Made by a program: the position numbers and the translations under genes
The notes under the pieces: generated by a model
The model's input: only the letters and a program-made list of their open reading frames with translations
The model's database searches: none
What the model was told of the DNA's origin: nothing
Shown here: positions 1 through 5,979 of the stretch, in pieces
Layout: each line of letters begins with the position of its first letter
Position numbering within the stretch: position 1 is the first letter of the stretch
DNA from: JBBRHF01 sp038223055
GTDB taxonomy: Bacteria > Actinomycetota > Actinomycetes > JACCUZ01
Direction of reading: 5' to 3'
DNA: 12,212 bases
Assembly: GCA_038223055.1 (NCBI GenBank)
Contig: JBBRHF010000138.1
Coordinates: 1-12,212, forward strand

Positions 1-1236
1 GGCGGAGCGGTCCGCGATGCGGGCCGGCGCGCCCTTGAGGGCGCGGGGACCCTGCTTGCGCAGCCGGGCGGCGACGGGCGCCGGCTCGGCGTCCCAGAAG
101 GAGACCGCGCCGGCGGGCCCGCCGGGTTGCGGCGTGGACAGCGCGAGGTGTCGCGCGGAGAACAAGCCCGTCGCGACGCACCACAGAGACCAGGCCGTGG
201 TGTCGTCGGTGGCCGTCTCGAGCGCGCCCGCCAGGGCAAGGAGCTCGGCGCGGCGGCTGACGTGCCCCCCGACGGCGGCGAGCGTGCGCTGCCCCCGGAC
301 CATCGGGGCGATCGCGTCGCGCATCTGGCGGCGCAACCGCCGGGCCTGGCTGTCCCTGCCGCCGAACCAGGAGAGCACCGTGCGCAGCGTCGCGTCATAT
401 TCCGCCACGAGCTCGGTCAGCCGCTCCTCGGGCGCTTGGGCTCCTAGTGAGTGCAACGCCACGGCTCGCCACGCGCCGGGAGCCGCGCCGCGCAGCTCGG
501 CAGCGGCCGCGGCGAGGGGCTCCGAGTGGCTGTCGACCCCAGCGCCCCACATGTCGATGTAGCGGCGCAACGTGTCCTGCAGCGAGGCGACCTTGTCCGG
601 ATCCGGCGCGCCGGCGAGCGCGCCCGCGAGCCGTGCCTGCCAGCCGGACGCGGCGTCGGCCATCCCGTCCAGCGTTGGCTTGACGACGGCCCAGGCCTCG
701 GCGACGGCGGCCGGGTCGGATCCGATGGCGGCGCGCATCGACTCGAGCTGGGTGCGCAGCACCAGGGGAGCGAAGGTGGCGGCGACCGAGCCCGCGACGT
801 CCTCGCCGAGGCGGCGAACGGCCCGGTGGAACTGGGCGGCCTGCGGCGTGAGCTGGTAGCGGTTGGAGTTGCGCAGGAAGTCCTCGTCACGGGTGGGTCG
901 CTCATCCCACATGTCGATGACGGTCCACGCGGCGAGCTGCTCGACCCGTGCCTGCAGCGGGAAATCGGCGAGCAGACGGGTCGCGTGCTCGCTGCCGGCC
1001 GCGTCGACCAGTCGGCCCCGGACGAGATCGCCGAGCTCGTCGTGCGAGACACCGGTGAGGGAGTGCTGCTGCTGGTCGAGCAACACGTCGACGATCAGCC
1101 GGTATTGCCCCGCCGTCCCCTTGCCGGCGGTCAGGTAGCTTGCCAGCCGCAGCCCGCCGGGCAGCCCGACGAGCTGCCACGGGTCGAGCACCTCGTCGTC
1201 GGCGAGGCTGCTGGCGTCGCCACGTTGCGCCGTCAC
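1..1236 (-). CDS. jetA: DUF2397 protein, probable type II Wadjet subunit JetA (3' end beyond the window)
   Basis: The frame is open for 412 codons from a GTG at 1236 to the left edge. The start is fixed by a strong Shine-Dalgarno (rc of 1241-1250, GGAGGAGGG) about 4 nt upstream. The N-terminal third matches my recollection of DUF2397 (TIGR02677): a YLTAGKGTAGQYRLIVDVL segment at about residues 34-52, then a winged-helix-like stretch with VEQLAAWTVIDMW followed by RYQLTPQAAQF. DUF2397 proteins are usually about 500 aa, so roughly 80-100 residues are missing here. DUF2397 is JetA of type II Wadjet, an SMC-like complex that cleaves circular plasmid DNA; JetA plays the MukF/kleisin-like role. The partner genes would lie left of position 1 and are not visible, so system membership is inference. 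The gene is divergent from the CIRCE-controlled gene. Confidence 0.8.
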   Translation of the reverse strand, partial: MTAQRGDASSLADDEVLDPWQLVGLPGGLRLASYLTAGKGTAGQYRLIVDVLLDQQQHSLTGVSHDELGDLVRGRLVDAAGSEHATRLLADFPLQARVEQLAAWTVIDMWDERPTRDEDFLRNSNRYQLTPQAAQFHRAVRRLGEDVAGSVAATFAPLVLRTQLESMRAAIGSDPAAVAEAWAVVKPTLDGMADAASGWQARLAGALAGAPDPDKVASLQDTLRRYIDMWGAGVDSHSEPLAAAAAELRGAAPGAWRAVALHSLGAQAPEERLTELVAEYDATLRTVLSWFGGRDSQARRLRRQMRDAIAPMVRGQRTLAAVGGHVSRRAELLALAGALETATDDTTAWSLWCVATGLFSARHLALSTPQPGGPAGAVSFWDAEPAPVAARLRKQGPRALKGAPARIADRSA

Positions 1237-1448
1237 AGCGCCCTCCTCCGTAGTCGTGGTATCCGAGGCCGTCTGCACCGACCCGGACACCGACGCCTAC
1301 GGTGTCACGAGCCCCCGACAATCTCGGTACGTCGACACGTCGACACGGAAAAATCAATCTGGGGCGCCTCGCCGCCATCGCGATCGGTCGCCCTCCGGCT
1401 CGCGGTCTGGTCGCCCAGGTGGACGGACGCCGCAGCCATGGCGCATCA

Positions 1449-1475
1449 TTGGCACTCAACAGTGGCGAGTGCCAG
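1449..1475. promoter_or_regulatory. CIRCE element (HrcA operator)
   Basis: TTGGCACTC-N9-GAGTGCCAG: arms of 9 nt with exactly the 9-nt spacer of the CIRCE consensus TTAGCACTC-N9-GAGTGCTAA. It ends 27 nt before the GTG of the zinc-ribbon gene at 1502. CIRCE is bound by the heat-shock repressor HrcA. In Mycobacterium tuberculosis the homologous gene (Rv0991c) belongs to the HrcA regulon, which supports the site being functional here. Confidence 0.9.
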
Positions 1476-1501
1476 CAATCCGAGCCCGGAGAGGATTGGT
1501 C

Positions 1502-1942
1502 GTGCCGACCTACCAATACACCTGCACCGAGTGCGCTCACGGCTTCGAGGCGTTCCAGTCCTTCCACGACGACGCCCTCACCGAGTGCCCCTCGTGCGGT
1601 GGGCGGTTGCGCAAGGTCTTCAACTCGGTCGGCATTGTCTTCAAAGGCTCGGGCTTCTACCGCAACGACAGCCGGGCTGGCGCCAACAGCTCGGGGACCG
1701 GCGGCTCGGGCGCCAGCGGAGACAGCGGCGGCTCGACCAGCGACAGGGGCGACAAGGGCGACTCTGCGACCAAGAGCGACTCTGCGACCAAAGAGGCGTC
1801 GCCCGCTTCGGGCAAGGGCTCGGACGGTTCAGGCAGGGGTGCTGCCGCCTCGGCCAAGAGTCGGGAGGCCAAGCCATCGGGTCGTTCCGCGGGCTCATCG
1901 TCCGGCTCCGGCGGCGCGTCGTCCACAGGCAGCGCCGCCTGA
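1502..1942 (+). CDS. ruc: FmdB-family zinc-ribbon protein, Ruc-like redox-regulated chaperone
   Basis: A 146-aa protein starting at GTG (VPTYQYTC), with a GGAGAGG Shine-Dalgarno about 7 nt upstream. Residues 1-45 form an FmdB/CxxC zinc ribbon with cysteines C8/C11 and C29/C32, followed by the family signature LRKVFNSVGIVFKGSGFYRND. The remaining ~95 residues are Ser/Gly/Ala/Lys-rich and almost certainly disordered, and include an 18-bp duplication. The architecture matches M. tuberculosis Rv0991c (Ruc), a zinc-binding, redox-regulated chaperone with a disordered C-terminus that works with the Hsp70 system. This tail is longer than in Ruc (about 110 aa total). The upstream CIRCE indicates heat-shock control by HrcA. 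FmdB proteins are often labelled regulators, but the context favours proteostasis. Longer in-frame starts upstream would overlap CIRCE and are rejected. Confidence 0.88.
   Translation: MPTYQYTCTECAHGFEAFQSFHDDALTECPSCGGRLRKVFNSVGIVFKGSGFYRNDSRAGANSSGTGGSGASGDSGGSTSDRGDKGDSATKSDSATKEASPASGKGSDGSGRGAAASAKSREAKPSGRSAGSSSGSGGASSTGSAA
1758..1793 (+). repeat. 18-bp tandem duplication in the disordered tail
   Basis: Two in-frame 18-bp units beginning GCGACTCTGCGACCAA, the second differing only at the end. They encode a repeated Ser-Asp-Ser-Ala-Thr-Lys-like hexapeptide in the low-complexity tail of the zinc-ribbon protein. This is a likely length-variable site. Confidence 0.8.
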
Positions 1943-1983
1943 TCCCGCCTGTGGACGGGGGTAGCGCGGGCCCTGGCGTTCAC

Positions 1984-1989
1984 TAGGGT
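1984..1989 (+). promoter_or_regulatory. -10 element of a probable leaderless promoter
   Basis: TAGGGT fits the actinobacterial TANNNT -10 and lies exactly 7 nt before the ATG at 1997. That is the spacing expected if transcription begins at the start codon. No Shine-Dalgarno precedes this ATG, and no convincing -35 is visible. Confidence 0.5.
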
Positions 1990-1996
1990 CGTGGGC

Positions 1997-2860
1997 ATGC
2001 CTGCAAGCACCAAGGACGAGCACCGCGACGAGCAACCCGTGGCCTACGACGGAGTCCGGGCCGAGATCGGGGTCATCGGTGGCTCCGGGCTCTACTCGTT
2101 CCTGGACGGTGCCGAGACGGTCGATCTCGACACCCCCTTCGGCGCCCCGAGCGACCCGCTCACGATCGGCGAGGTCGCCGGGCGGTCGGTCGCCTTCCTC
2201 CCCCGACACGGTCGCAACCACCGCTTCCCACCCCATCGGGTCAACTACCGCGCCAACCTGTGGGCGCTGCGCGCCGTGGGCGTGCGCCAGATCCTGGGTC
2301 CCTGCGCCGTCGGGTCGCTGCTCGCCGCCAACGACGCCGGCACGATCGTGGTGCCCGACCAGCTGGTCGACCGCACGTGGGGACGCCCGAGCACGTTCTA
2401 CGACGAGGTCGGCCGGGTCGTCCACGTCGCCTTCGCCGACCCCTATTGCCCCCGTGGCCGCGCGGCGGTGCTCGACGTCGGCCGCCGGCAGGACCTCGGC
2501 CCGGTCGACGGCGGCACCCTCGTGGTCGTCAACGGGCCGCGGTTCTCCAGCCGGGCCGAGTCTCTGTGGCACCAGTCACAGGGGTGGGCGCTTGTCGGCA
2601 TGACCGCGGCGCCGGAAGCCGCGCTGGCCCGCGAGTTGGCGCTGTGCTACACCTCGGTCGCCCTCGTGACCGATCTCGACGCCGGCCTGGAGCACGGCGA
2701 CGGCGTGACGCACGAACAGGTGTTCACCGTGTTCGCCACCAAGATGGCCTTGGTGCGCGAGCTTCTGGTCGAGGCGATCAGGGTTCTCCCGCCGGAGGAG
2801 TCCGACTGCTCGTGCCGGCACGCTCTCGACGGCTTGACCCTCCCGTTCGCCTTGCCATGA
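1997..2860 (+). CDS. mtnP: S-methyl-5'-thioadenosine phosphorylase
   Basis: A 287-aa protein of the PNP/MTAP family 2 phosphorylases, which cleave methylthioadenosine with phosphate to adenine and methylthioribose 1-phosphate in methionine salvage. Visible signatures are the phosphate-loop IGVIGGSGLY (GGSG at 28-31), LPRHGRNHRFPPHRVNYRAN from about residue 68, GPRFSSRAES, and GMTAAPEAALARE with Met202. The purine-specificity motif is T-D-L-D (Asp226, Asp228). This Asp-x-Asp pattern is typical of adenine-recognising MTAP, whereas guanine/hypoxanthine PNPs carry Asn there. A GTG at 1991 is also in frame, but ATG 1997 is preferred because of the -10 spacing. The gene overlaps the next one by ATGA, suggesting translational coupling. 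M. tuberculosis Rv0535 is the likely counterpart. Confidence 0.88.
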   Translation: MPASTKDEHRDEQPVAYDGVRAEIGVIGGSGLYSFLDGAETVDLDTPFGAPSDPLTIGEVAGRSVAFLPRHGRNHRFPPHRVNYRANLWALRAVGVRQILGPCAVGSLLAANDAGTIVVPDQLVDRTWGRPSTFYDEVGRVVHVAFADPYCPRGRAAVLDVGRRQDLGPVDGGTLVVVNGPRFSSRAESLWHQSQGWALVGMTAAPEAALARELALCYTSVALVTDLDAGLEHGDGVTHEQVFTVFATKMALVRELLVEAIRVLPPEESDCSCRHALDGLTLPFALP

Positions 2861-3537
2861 CCCGCTCTCGGCCGCGGTTCCTGCGCGAGCTCGGTCGCGC
2901 GGTCGGCTGGCATCGCCGGCTCCTGGCCGCGGGCCTGCTCGCCGGTTCGCTGACTCTCGCCCTGACCGCCTTGTCTCCCCCGGCCGCACCGACTGTTGGC
3001 GTCCTGGCCGCAGCCCGCGACCTGGCCGGCGGCTCGACCCTCTCGGCCCGAGACCTCATGGTCGTCGAGGTCGCAGCGGGCACCGAGCCCGAGGGCCGCG
3101 CTACAACGGCTGCCGAGCTCGTGGGTCACGTGCTGGCCGCTCCCGTGCGCCGGGGCGAGACCATCACCGACGTACGAGTCCTCGGGTCCGCGCTCCTCGC
3201 GGCCTCCGGCAGGGGCCTGGTCGCGGCACCGGTCCGCATCGCCGACGCCGCGGCGGCCGACCTGCTGCGACCGGGCGATGTCGTCGATCTCGTCGCGGCG
3301 AGGAGCGACGGCGAGGGCGTTGGCGGTACGGCGAGGGCGAGCCCTGACCTTGGCGTGGCACGGCTCGTGGCGAGCGCGGTGCGGGTGCTGGCCGTGCCGG
3401 CGCAGAGCGGCTCGAGGTTCGGCGACGCCGCGTCGGGCGAGGGCGCACTGGTCGTGGTGGCCACGAGCGACGCGACCGCGGCGCGCCTCGCGGCGGCCGC
3501 GGCGAGCAGCCGACTGTCGGTGATCATCCGGCCCTAG
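2857..3537 (+). CDS. SAF-domain membrane protein, CpaB/RcpC-like
   Basis: A 226-aa protein whose ATG overlaps the mtnP stop (ATGA). A basic N-terminus (MTRSRPRF) leads to one transmembrane helix at about residues 22-40. An SAF domain follows at about 45-108 (VLAAARDLAGGSTLSARDL, then GHVLAAPVRRGETIT), and then a C-terminal region with DLLRPGDVVDLVA. This is the layout of CpaB/RcpC periplasmic proteins of Flp/Tad pili. No other tad gene is nearby. In actinobacteria a stand-alone SAF protein between fmdB-type and mscL genes is common, so a pilus role is unproven. The C-terminus overlaps the 3' end of the minus-strand pseudogene. Confidence 0.8.
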   Translation: MTRSRPRFLRELGRAVGWHRRLLAAGLLAGSLTLALTALSPPAAPTVGVLAAARDLAGGSTLSARDLMVVEVAAGTEPEGRATTAAELVGHVLAAPVRRGETITDVRVLGSALLAASGRGLVAAPVRIADAAAADLLRPGDVVDLVAARSDGEGVGGTARASPDLGVARLVASAVRVLAVPAQSGSRFGDAASGEGALVVVATSDATAARLAAAAASSRLSVIIRP

Positions 3538-3717
3538 CGCCGAAGGCCTGCGTGAACGCCTGCTCCAACTGGGGGGTTGCCGGGCCGCTGTAGCCACAGC
3601 CGTTGACCGTCTCGCCCGTCGCCGTCAGCAGGTAGCGCCGCCCGGCGACGAAATCGACGCCGTCGAGGGCCACCGAAGTCTGGGTGCCCGAGACTCGGAC
3701 CGTGACCCGGTCGGCGG
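3524..3717 (-). pseudogene. 3' fragment of a secreted actinobacterial protein gene
   Basis: On the minus strand about 62 codons are in frame from the junction near 3717 to a TGA at 3524-3526. They read PADRVTVRVSG, then VALDGVDFVAGRRYLL and NGCGYSGPATPQLEQAF. This resembles the C-terminal end of small exported actinobacterial proteins that end with one Cys and a PATPxLxxAF motif (from memory, no search). There is no start codon, signal peptide or N-terminal domain. Upstream on this strand the sequence turns directly into the complement of the mscL fragment. I infer a truncated gene created by a deletion. Confidence 0.55.
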
Positions 3718-3963
3718 GCGGGCCTCTTCCGCACGGCCGGCTTCACGGTCAACAGCAGCGACATCATCCTGGGCTCGACCATCAACGCCCTCATCAACGT
3801 CGTCATCGTCGCTGGCGCGGTCTACTTCTTCGTCGTCGTGCCGGCCAACACGCTGATGGCGCGCCGCAAGAAGGGCCTCGAGACCGAGGTGGCCGCCCCG
3901 TCCGAGGACATCGTGCTGCTGCAGGAGATCCGCGACCTGCTGAGCCGCCAGCGCAACACCTGA
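3718..3963 (+). pseudogene. mscL: 5'-truncated mscL (large-conductance mechanosensitive channel)
   Basis: The frame reads GLFRTAGFTVNSSDIILG, then the MscL second transmembrane segment (INALINVVIVAGAVYFFVVV, PANTLMARR), and the cytoplasmic helix EDIVLLQEIRDLL, ending at TGA 3961-3963. This is the last ~80 residues of a protein usually 130-150 aa long. The first transmembrane helix, the pore constriction and the N-terminus are absent. There is an in-frame TGA at 3703-3705 and no plausible start codon before the conserved segment. Since TM1 lines the MscL pore, the product cannot be a channel. Confidence 0.82.
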
Positions 3964-3977
3964 TTTGGGTGCGGCTC

Positions 3978-4021
3978 CACGGGAGTGATTGTCCGCGCCC
4001 GGCCGGTGGCACGGGAGTGAT
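3978..4021 (+). repeat. 12-bp direct repeat pair
   Basis: CACGGGAGTGAT occurs at 3978-3989 and again at 4010-4021, just after the mscL fragment stop and before the transposase remnant. It could be a trace of an insertion, deletion or duplication. No function can be assigned. Between here and 4157 no gene is recognised. Confidence 0.5.
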
Positions 4022-4157
4022 GCATGAGATGGCCGGGGAGGCGTGCACGGCTGGGAGTCCCACCGGTGGCTGCGTCCCGTGGCCGCGCCGGAGGGCCGGC
4101 ATCCCGGCTTGTGCGTCGACCGGCGGCTCAGCGTGCCGGTAAGGGCGACCGCGATGA

Positions 4158-4473
4158 TCACTGCCGTGTTCTCGGGCGTGTCGGATTCGGGTTCGGTGGC
4201 GCGTCTGCGACGGCGGCATGCACCGTGTAGTTCCAGTCCCCGTGGAACTCGTGGCGGCGTAGGTGCTGGGCTTCGAACGCCTTCATCGACTTGTCGGTGA
4301 TCTTGATTCCCTGGGGGTAACGCCGGCCAGACCCCCGGATCGGCCTGTTCCACCGGGCGGCGACCGGCGCCCTTGGCCCGCACCCTCCCATCGGCCACGA
4401 TCCCGGCTTTCAGCTCGGCGGCTCCGCGCCCGACCGTGTCTACCGACACCCGCCTCGCAAGGCGCACTTTCAC
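4158..4473 (-). mobile_element. ISAzo13-family transposase remnant with internal deletion
   Basis: Two pieces of one transposase are readable on the minus strand in different frames. From 4473 to about 4324 the frame gives an N-terminal helix-turn-helix segment (VSVDTVGRGAAELKAG, GRVRAKGAGRRPVEQADPG). From about 4324 to 4158 another frame gives the C-terminal end (YPQGIKITDKSMKAF, RRHEFHGDWNYTV). The GDWNYT ending and the GRVRxxGxGRRPxExxDP segment are characteristic of ISAzo13-family transposases, which are normally about 400 aa or more. The whole DDE catalytic core is missing, so the element is dead. I could not identify terminal inverted repeats or a target duplication. Confidence 0.72.
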
Positions 4474-4783
4474 CGTGCAAGCTAAGAAAATCTCACCTGT
4501 CGGACGCTCCGCCGATCACCATGTGGGCGGCGTCGGTGCGCCAGCCAACAACTTCCCGCGCCGGGATGGGGATCATGGCGCCGTGATAGGGGATCGTCGC
4601 GGATGTCGAGGGCTGACCGCTCGCCTGGCTGCCAGTCGGGGATGACGGTGGCGGGGTTTGCTGGGAACGTCCCTCCAGCAGAGGCGCACCCATCTGATTT
4701 GCCTTAGATCAGGGTGAGACCTTGGCGCAGATCGGCCCAGGGTCCGGATCGCCCCCGCACGAGCTCGAGCCGCAGCACCACTC
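4474..4783. other. No recognised gene (310 bp)
   Basis: A minus-strand open stretch at 4493-4693 contains IPYHGAMIPIPAREVVGWRTDAAH split by nothing obvious, but I do not recognise it and it lacks a ribosome site. No RNA, repeat or convincing promoter is seen. The local base use is less biased at third positions than in the real genes, which fits degraded sequence flanking the transposase remnant. Confidence 0.5.
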
Positions 4784-5005
4784 TCAGTCGGAGTAGTGCG
4801 GCGGCTTCTCGCGCGTCAACCGGGCGAGGTCCGCATCGTCGCCCGGCTCGACCTCGCCCCAGCCGCGGTCGGTGTCGTCCCGGGACTGTTCCGGCGGTGA
4901 CCAAGCCTGCGCTGACGCCTCCGGCGGGGACTGGTGCAGCCGCGCCGCGGCGTCGTACGCGCCCGGTTCTGTCGTGGCCGCTTCTGTCGTGGCCGCTTCT
5001 TTCAT
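4784..5005 (-). CDS. Small conserved actinobacterial protein (DDTDRGWGE type)
   Basis: A 73-aa acidic, Pro/Ala-rich protein from ATG 5005 to TGA 4784-4786. The C-terminal half carries DDTDRGWGE and ends LTREKPPHYSD. I recall this pairing of a D-T-D-x-G-W-G-E box with a terminal E-(K/R)-P-P-H-H/Y in many short uncharacterised actinobacterial proteins, so this is likely a real gene. No signal peptide, membrane segment or cysteine is present, and the function is unknown. The N-terminus includes a duplicated AATTE pentapeptide. An alternative TTG start at 5038, preceded by GGAG, would add 11 residues. The gene lies downstream of, and on the same strand as, the two-TM membrane protein, separated from it by a hairpin terminator. 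Confidence 0.65.
   Translation of the reverse strand: MKEAATTEAATTEPGAYDAAARLHQSPPEASAQAWSPPEQSRDDTDRGWGEVEPGDDADLARLTREKPPHYSD
4968..4997 (-). repeat. 15-bp tandem duplication in a coding region
   Basis: TTCTGTCGTGGCCGC occurs twice head to tail, followed by a partial TTCT. It encodes the repeated Ala-Ala-Thr-Thr-Glu at the N-terminus of the small protein. Confidence 0.85.
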
Positions 5006-5058
5006 GACCGCCAGCGTATCCGCACCGGCGAGGGTCAACCATCTCCGCTGAGCAAGAA

Positions 5059-5088
5059 GCCTCCACCGGCCAACTGGCCGGTGAAGGC
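5059..5088 (-). terminator. Hairpin terminator
   Basis: GCCT-c-CACCGGCC-AACT-GGCCGGTG-a-AGGC: a 12-bp stem with one internal mismatch and a 4-nt loop. It lies 28 nt beyond the stop of the minus-strand membrane-protein gene. On the minus strand the stem is followed by a pyrimidine-rich stretch (TTCTTGCTC) rather than a perfect U tract. It most likely terminates that gene before the small DDTDRGWGE gene. Confidence 0.75.
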
Positions 5089-5115
5089 CTCCTCCCCGCC
5101 CCCCACAGGGATGGG

Positions 5116-5700
5116 TCAGGCGTGGGCGGGAGCGGGATGCGATCCGAGCTTGGGCATGACCTCCGCCTCGGGCGAGACCCGACGCAGGTGGGCGAGCCCG
5201 AGCAGGGACAGCAGGAGCATCACACCGGCGCCGACAAAGGAGGCGACAGCGGCGATGCCGGCGATCTTGCCCATGGTCCCGAAGGCGTAGGCGTTGAGCA
5301 GCAGGCCGCGCAGGGTCTCACCCTTGAACGCTGACTCGACCTGTCCGACCAGCTTCTGGTCGGTCGGGTTGGCCCGCGACTTGGCGCTGAGCTGGGCGTA
5401 GGTCAGGCCACCGCCGGACTCCTTGAGGTGCACGGCGATGTAGTGGTCGGCGAAGGCCTCGGCCTGCTGGCCGGTGAGCAACTGCTTGCCGGCGTACTGG
5501 TTGATGAACGGGCCGATCTCGGGGCTCTTCGTCTGCTCGCCCTTGGGCGGGAAGAAGATCTGTTGCTGGCTGAGCTGGGTCTTGACCTGGTCGCCGACGA
5601 ACGAGCTGGCCCAGGTGAGCAGGCCTCCCGCGACGAGAAGCAAGACCGCAAGGACGAGCCCACCCGCCGTGAGCAGTGCGTCGAAAGTTTTGCGCTGCAT
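5116..5700 (-). CDS. Two-TM membrane protein, often misannotated as ring-opening dioxygenase LigA
   Basis: A 194-aa protein with ATG at 5700 preceded by GGAGGT (rc of 5709-5714). A transmembrane helix at about 8-30 and a second at about 144-171 bracket a ~110-residue extracytoplasmic region. That region contains QQIFFPPKG, PEIGPFINQYAGKQLLTGQQAEAFADHYIAVHL and GETLRGLLLNAYAFGTMG. The same arrangement and the MQRKTFD start occur in a family widespread in actinobacteria whose members are often labelled aromatic ring-opening dioxygenase LigA. Nothing catalytic or metal-binding of that enzyme is visible, so I call it a membrane protein of unknown function. It is divergent from the DosS-like sensor gene, with which it may share regulatory DNA. 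Confidence 0.8.
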   Translation of the reverse strand: MQRKTFDALLTAGGLVLAVLLLVAGGLLTWASSFVGDQVKTQLSQQQIFFPPKGEQTKSPEIGPFINQYAGKQLLTGQQAEAFADHYIAVHLKESGGGLTYAQLSAKSRANPTDQKLVGQVESAFKGETLRGLLLNAYAFGTMGKIAGIAAVASFVGAGVMLLLSLLGLAHLRRVSPEAEVMPKLGSHPAPAHA

Positions 5701-5778
5701 GGTTCTCTACCTCCGTGAGCCCGATCCGGCCGCATCTGTGTCGGCCGCCCTGGTCGGTCTCTCCTTCCGCAAGCGTGC

Positions 5779-5790
5779 TTGACCCGTCAA
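5779..5790. promoter_or_regulatory. Palindrome TTGAC-CC-GTCAA, possible operator or -35 overlap
   Basis: A perfect 5-bp inverted repeat with a 2-bp spacer sits between two divergent genes. The shape resembles operators of MarR-type repressors (TTGAC-N2-GTCAA), and TTGACC could also act as a -35. No matching -10 at 16-18 bp is visible downstream, and no MarR gene lies in the window. Confidence 0.4.
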
Positions 5791-5826
5791 CTAGTGCGTA
5801 GAGTCGAAGGTCACTGTCTGTCCCGT

Positions 5827-5856
5827 ATTGGTCCCGGTGCGTCGGGACCAATTTTT
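5827..5856 (+). terminator. Terminator-shaped hairpin upstream of the sensor gene
   Basis: ATTGGTCCCG-GTGCGT-CGGGACCAAT followed by TTTT: a perfect 10-bp stem, 6-nt loop and U run, reading towards the sensor gene. The gene on the left is transcribed away from it, so there is no upstream plus-strand gene to terminate. It could be an attenuator in a long leader, an insulator, or a protein-binding palindrome. Confidence 0.55.
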
Positions 5857-5933
5857 GGAGCGATGTCGGACCAAGGCCGGACCAGGACGGGATCAGGACC
5901 GGACCGAGTACCGGCCGCCGGCGCCCCCGCGCC

Positions 5934-5939
5934 TACAGT
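5934..5939 (+). promoter_or_regulatory. Possible -10 (TACAGT) for the sensor-regulator operon
   Basis: TACAGT fits TANNNT. It would start a transcript near 5946 that carries the GGAG ribosome site at 5970-5973 and ATG 5980. No convincing -35 is seen 17 bp upstream, where the sequence is very GC-rich; an activator-dependent promoter is possible. Confidence 0.3.
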
Positions 5940-5979
5940 CGGACTGCCCGCGACGCTCAATCCCGCATCGGAGATGCCC

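Noticed and set aside
451..1986. Long plus-strand open frame of 511 codons
   Set aside because: It is the antisense shadow of the DUF2397 gene and runs on through CIRCE and the zinc-ribbon gene in another frame; it has no domain or ribosome site.
4043..4175. Minus-strand segment TAVIIAVALTGTLSRRSTH, faintly like the N-terminus of a beta-keto acid cleavage enzyme
   Set aside because: The similarity is about 15 residues, with nothing of the TIM barrel following; too short to call.
5863..5979. 39-residue N-terminal extension of the DosS-like sensor from ATG 5863
   Set aside because: About 28% of its codons end in A or T, against very few in the body; its GGAG is only 2 nt from the ATG, and the result is longer than the family. 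ATG 5980 fits better.
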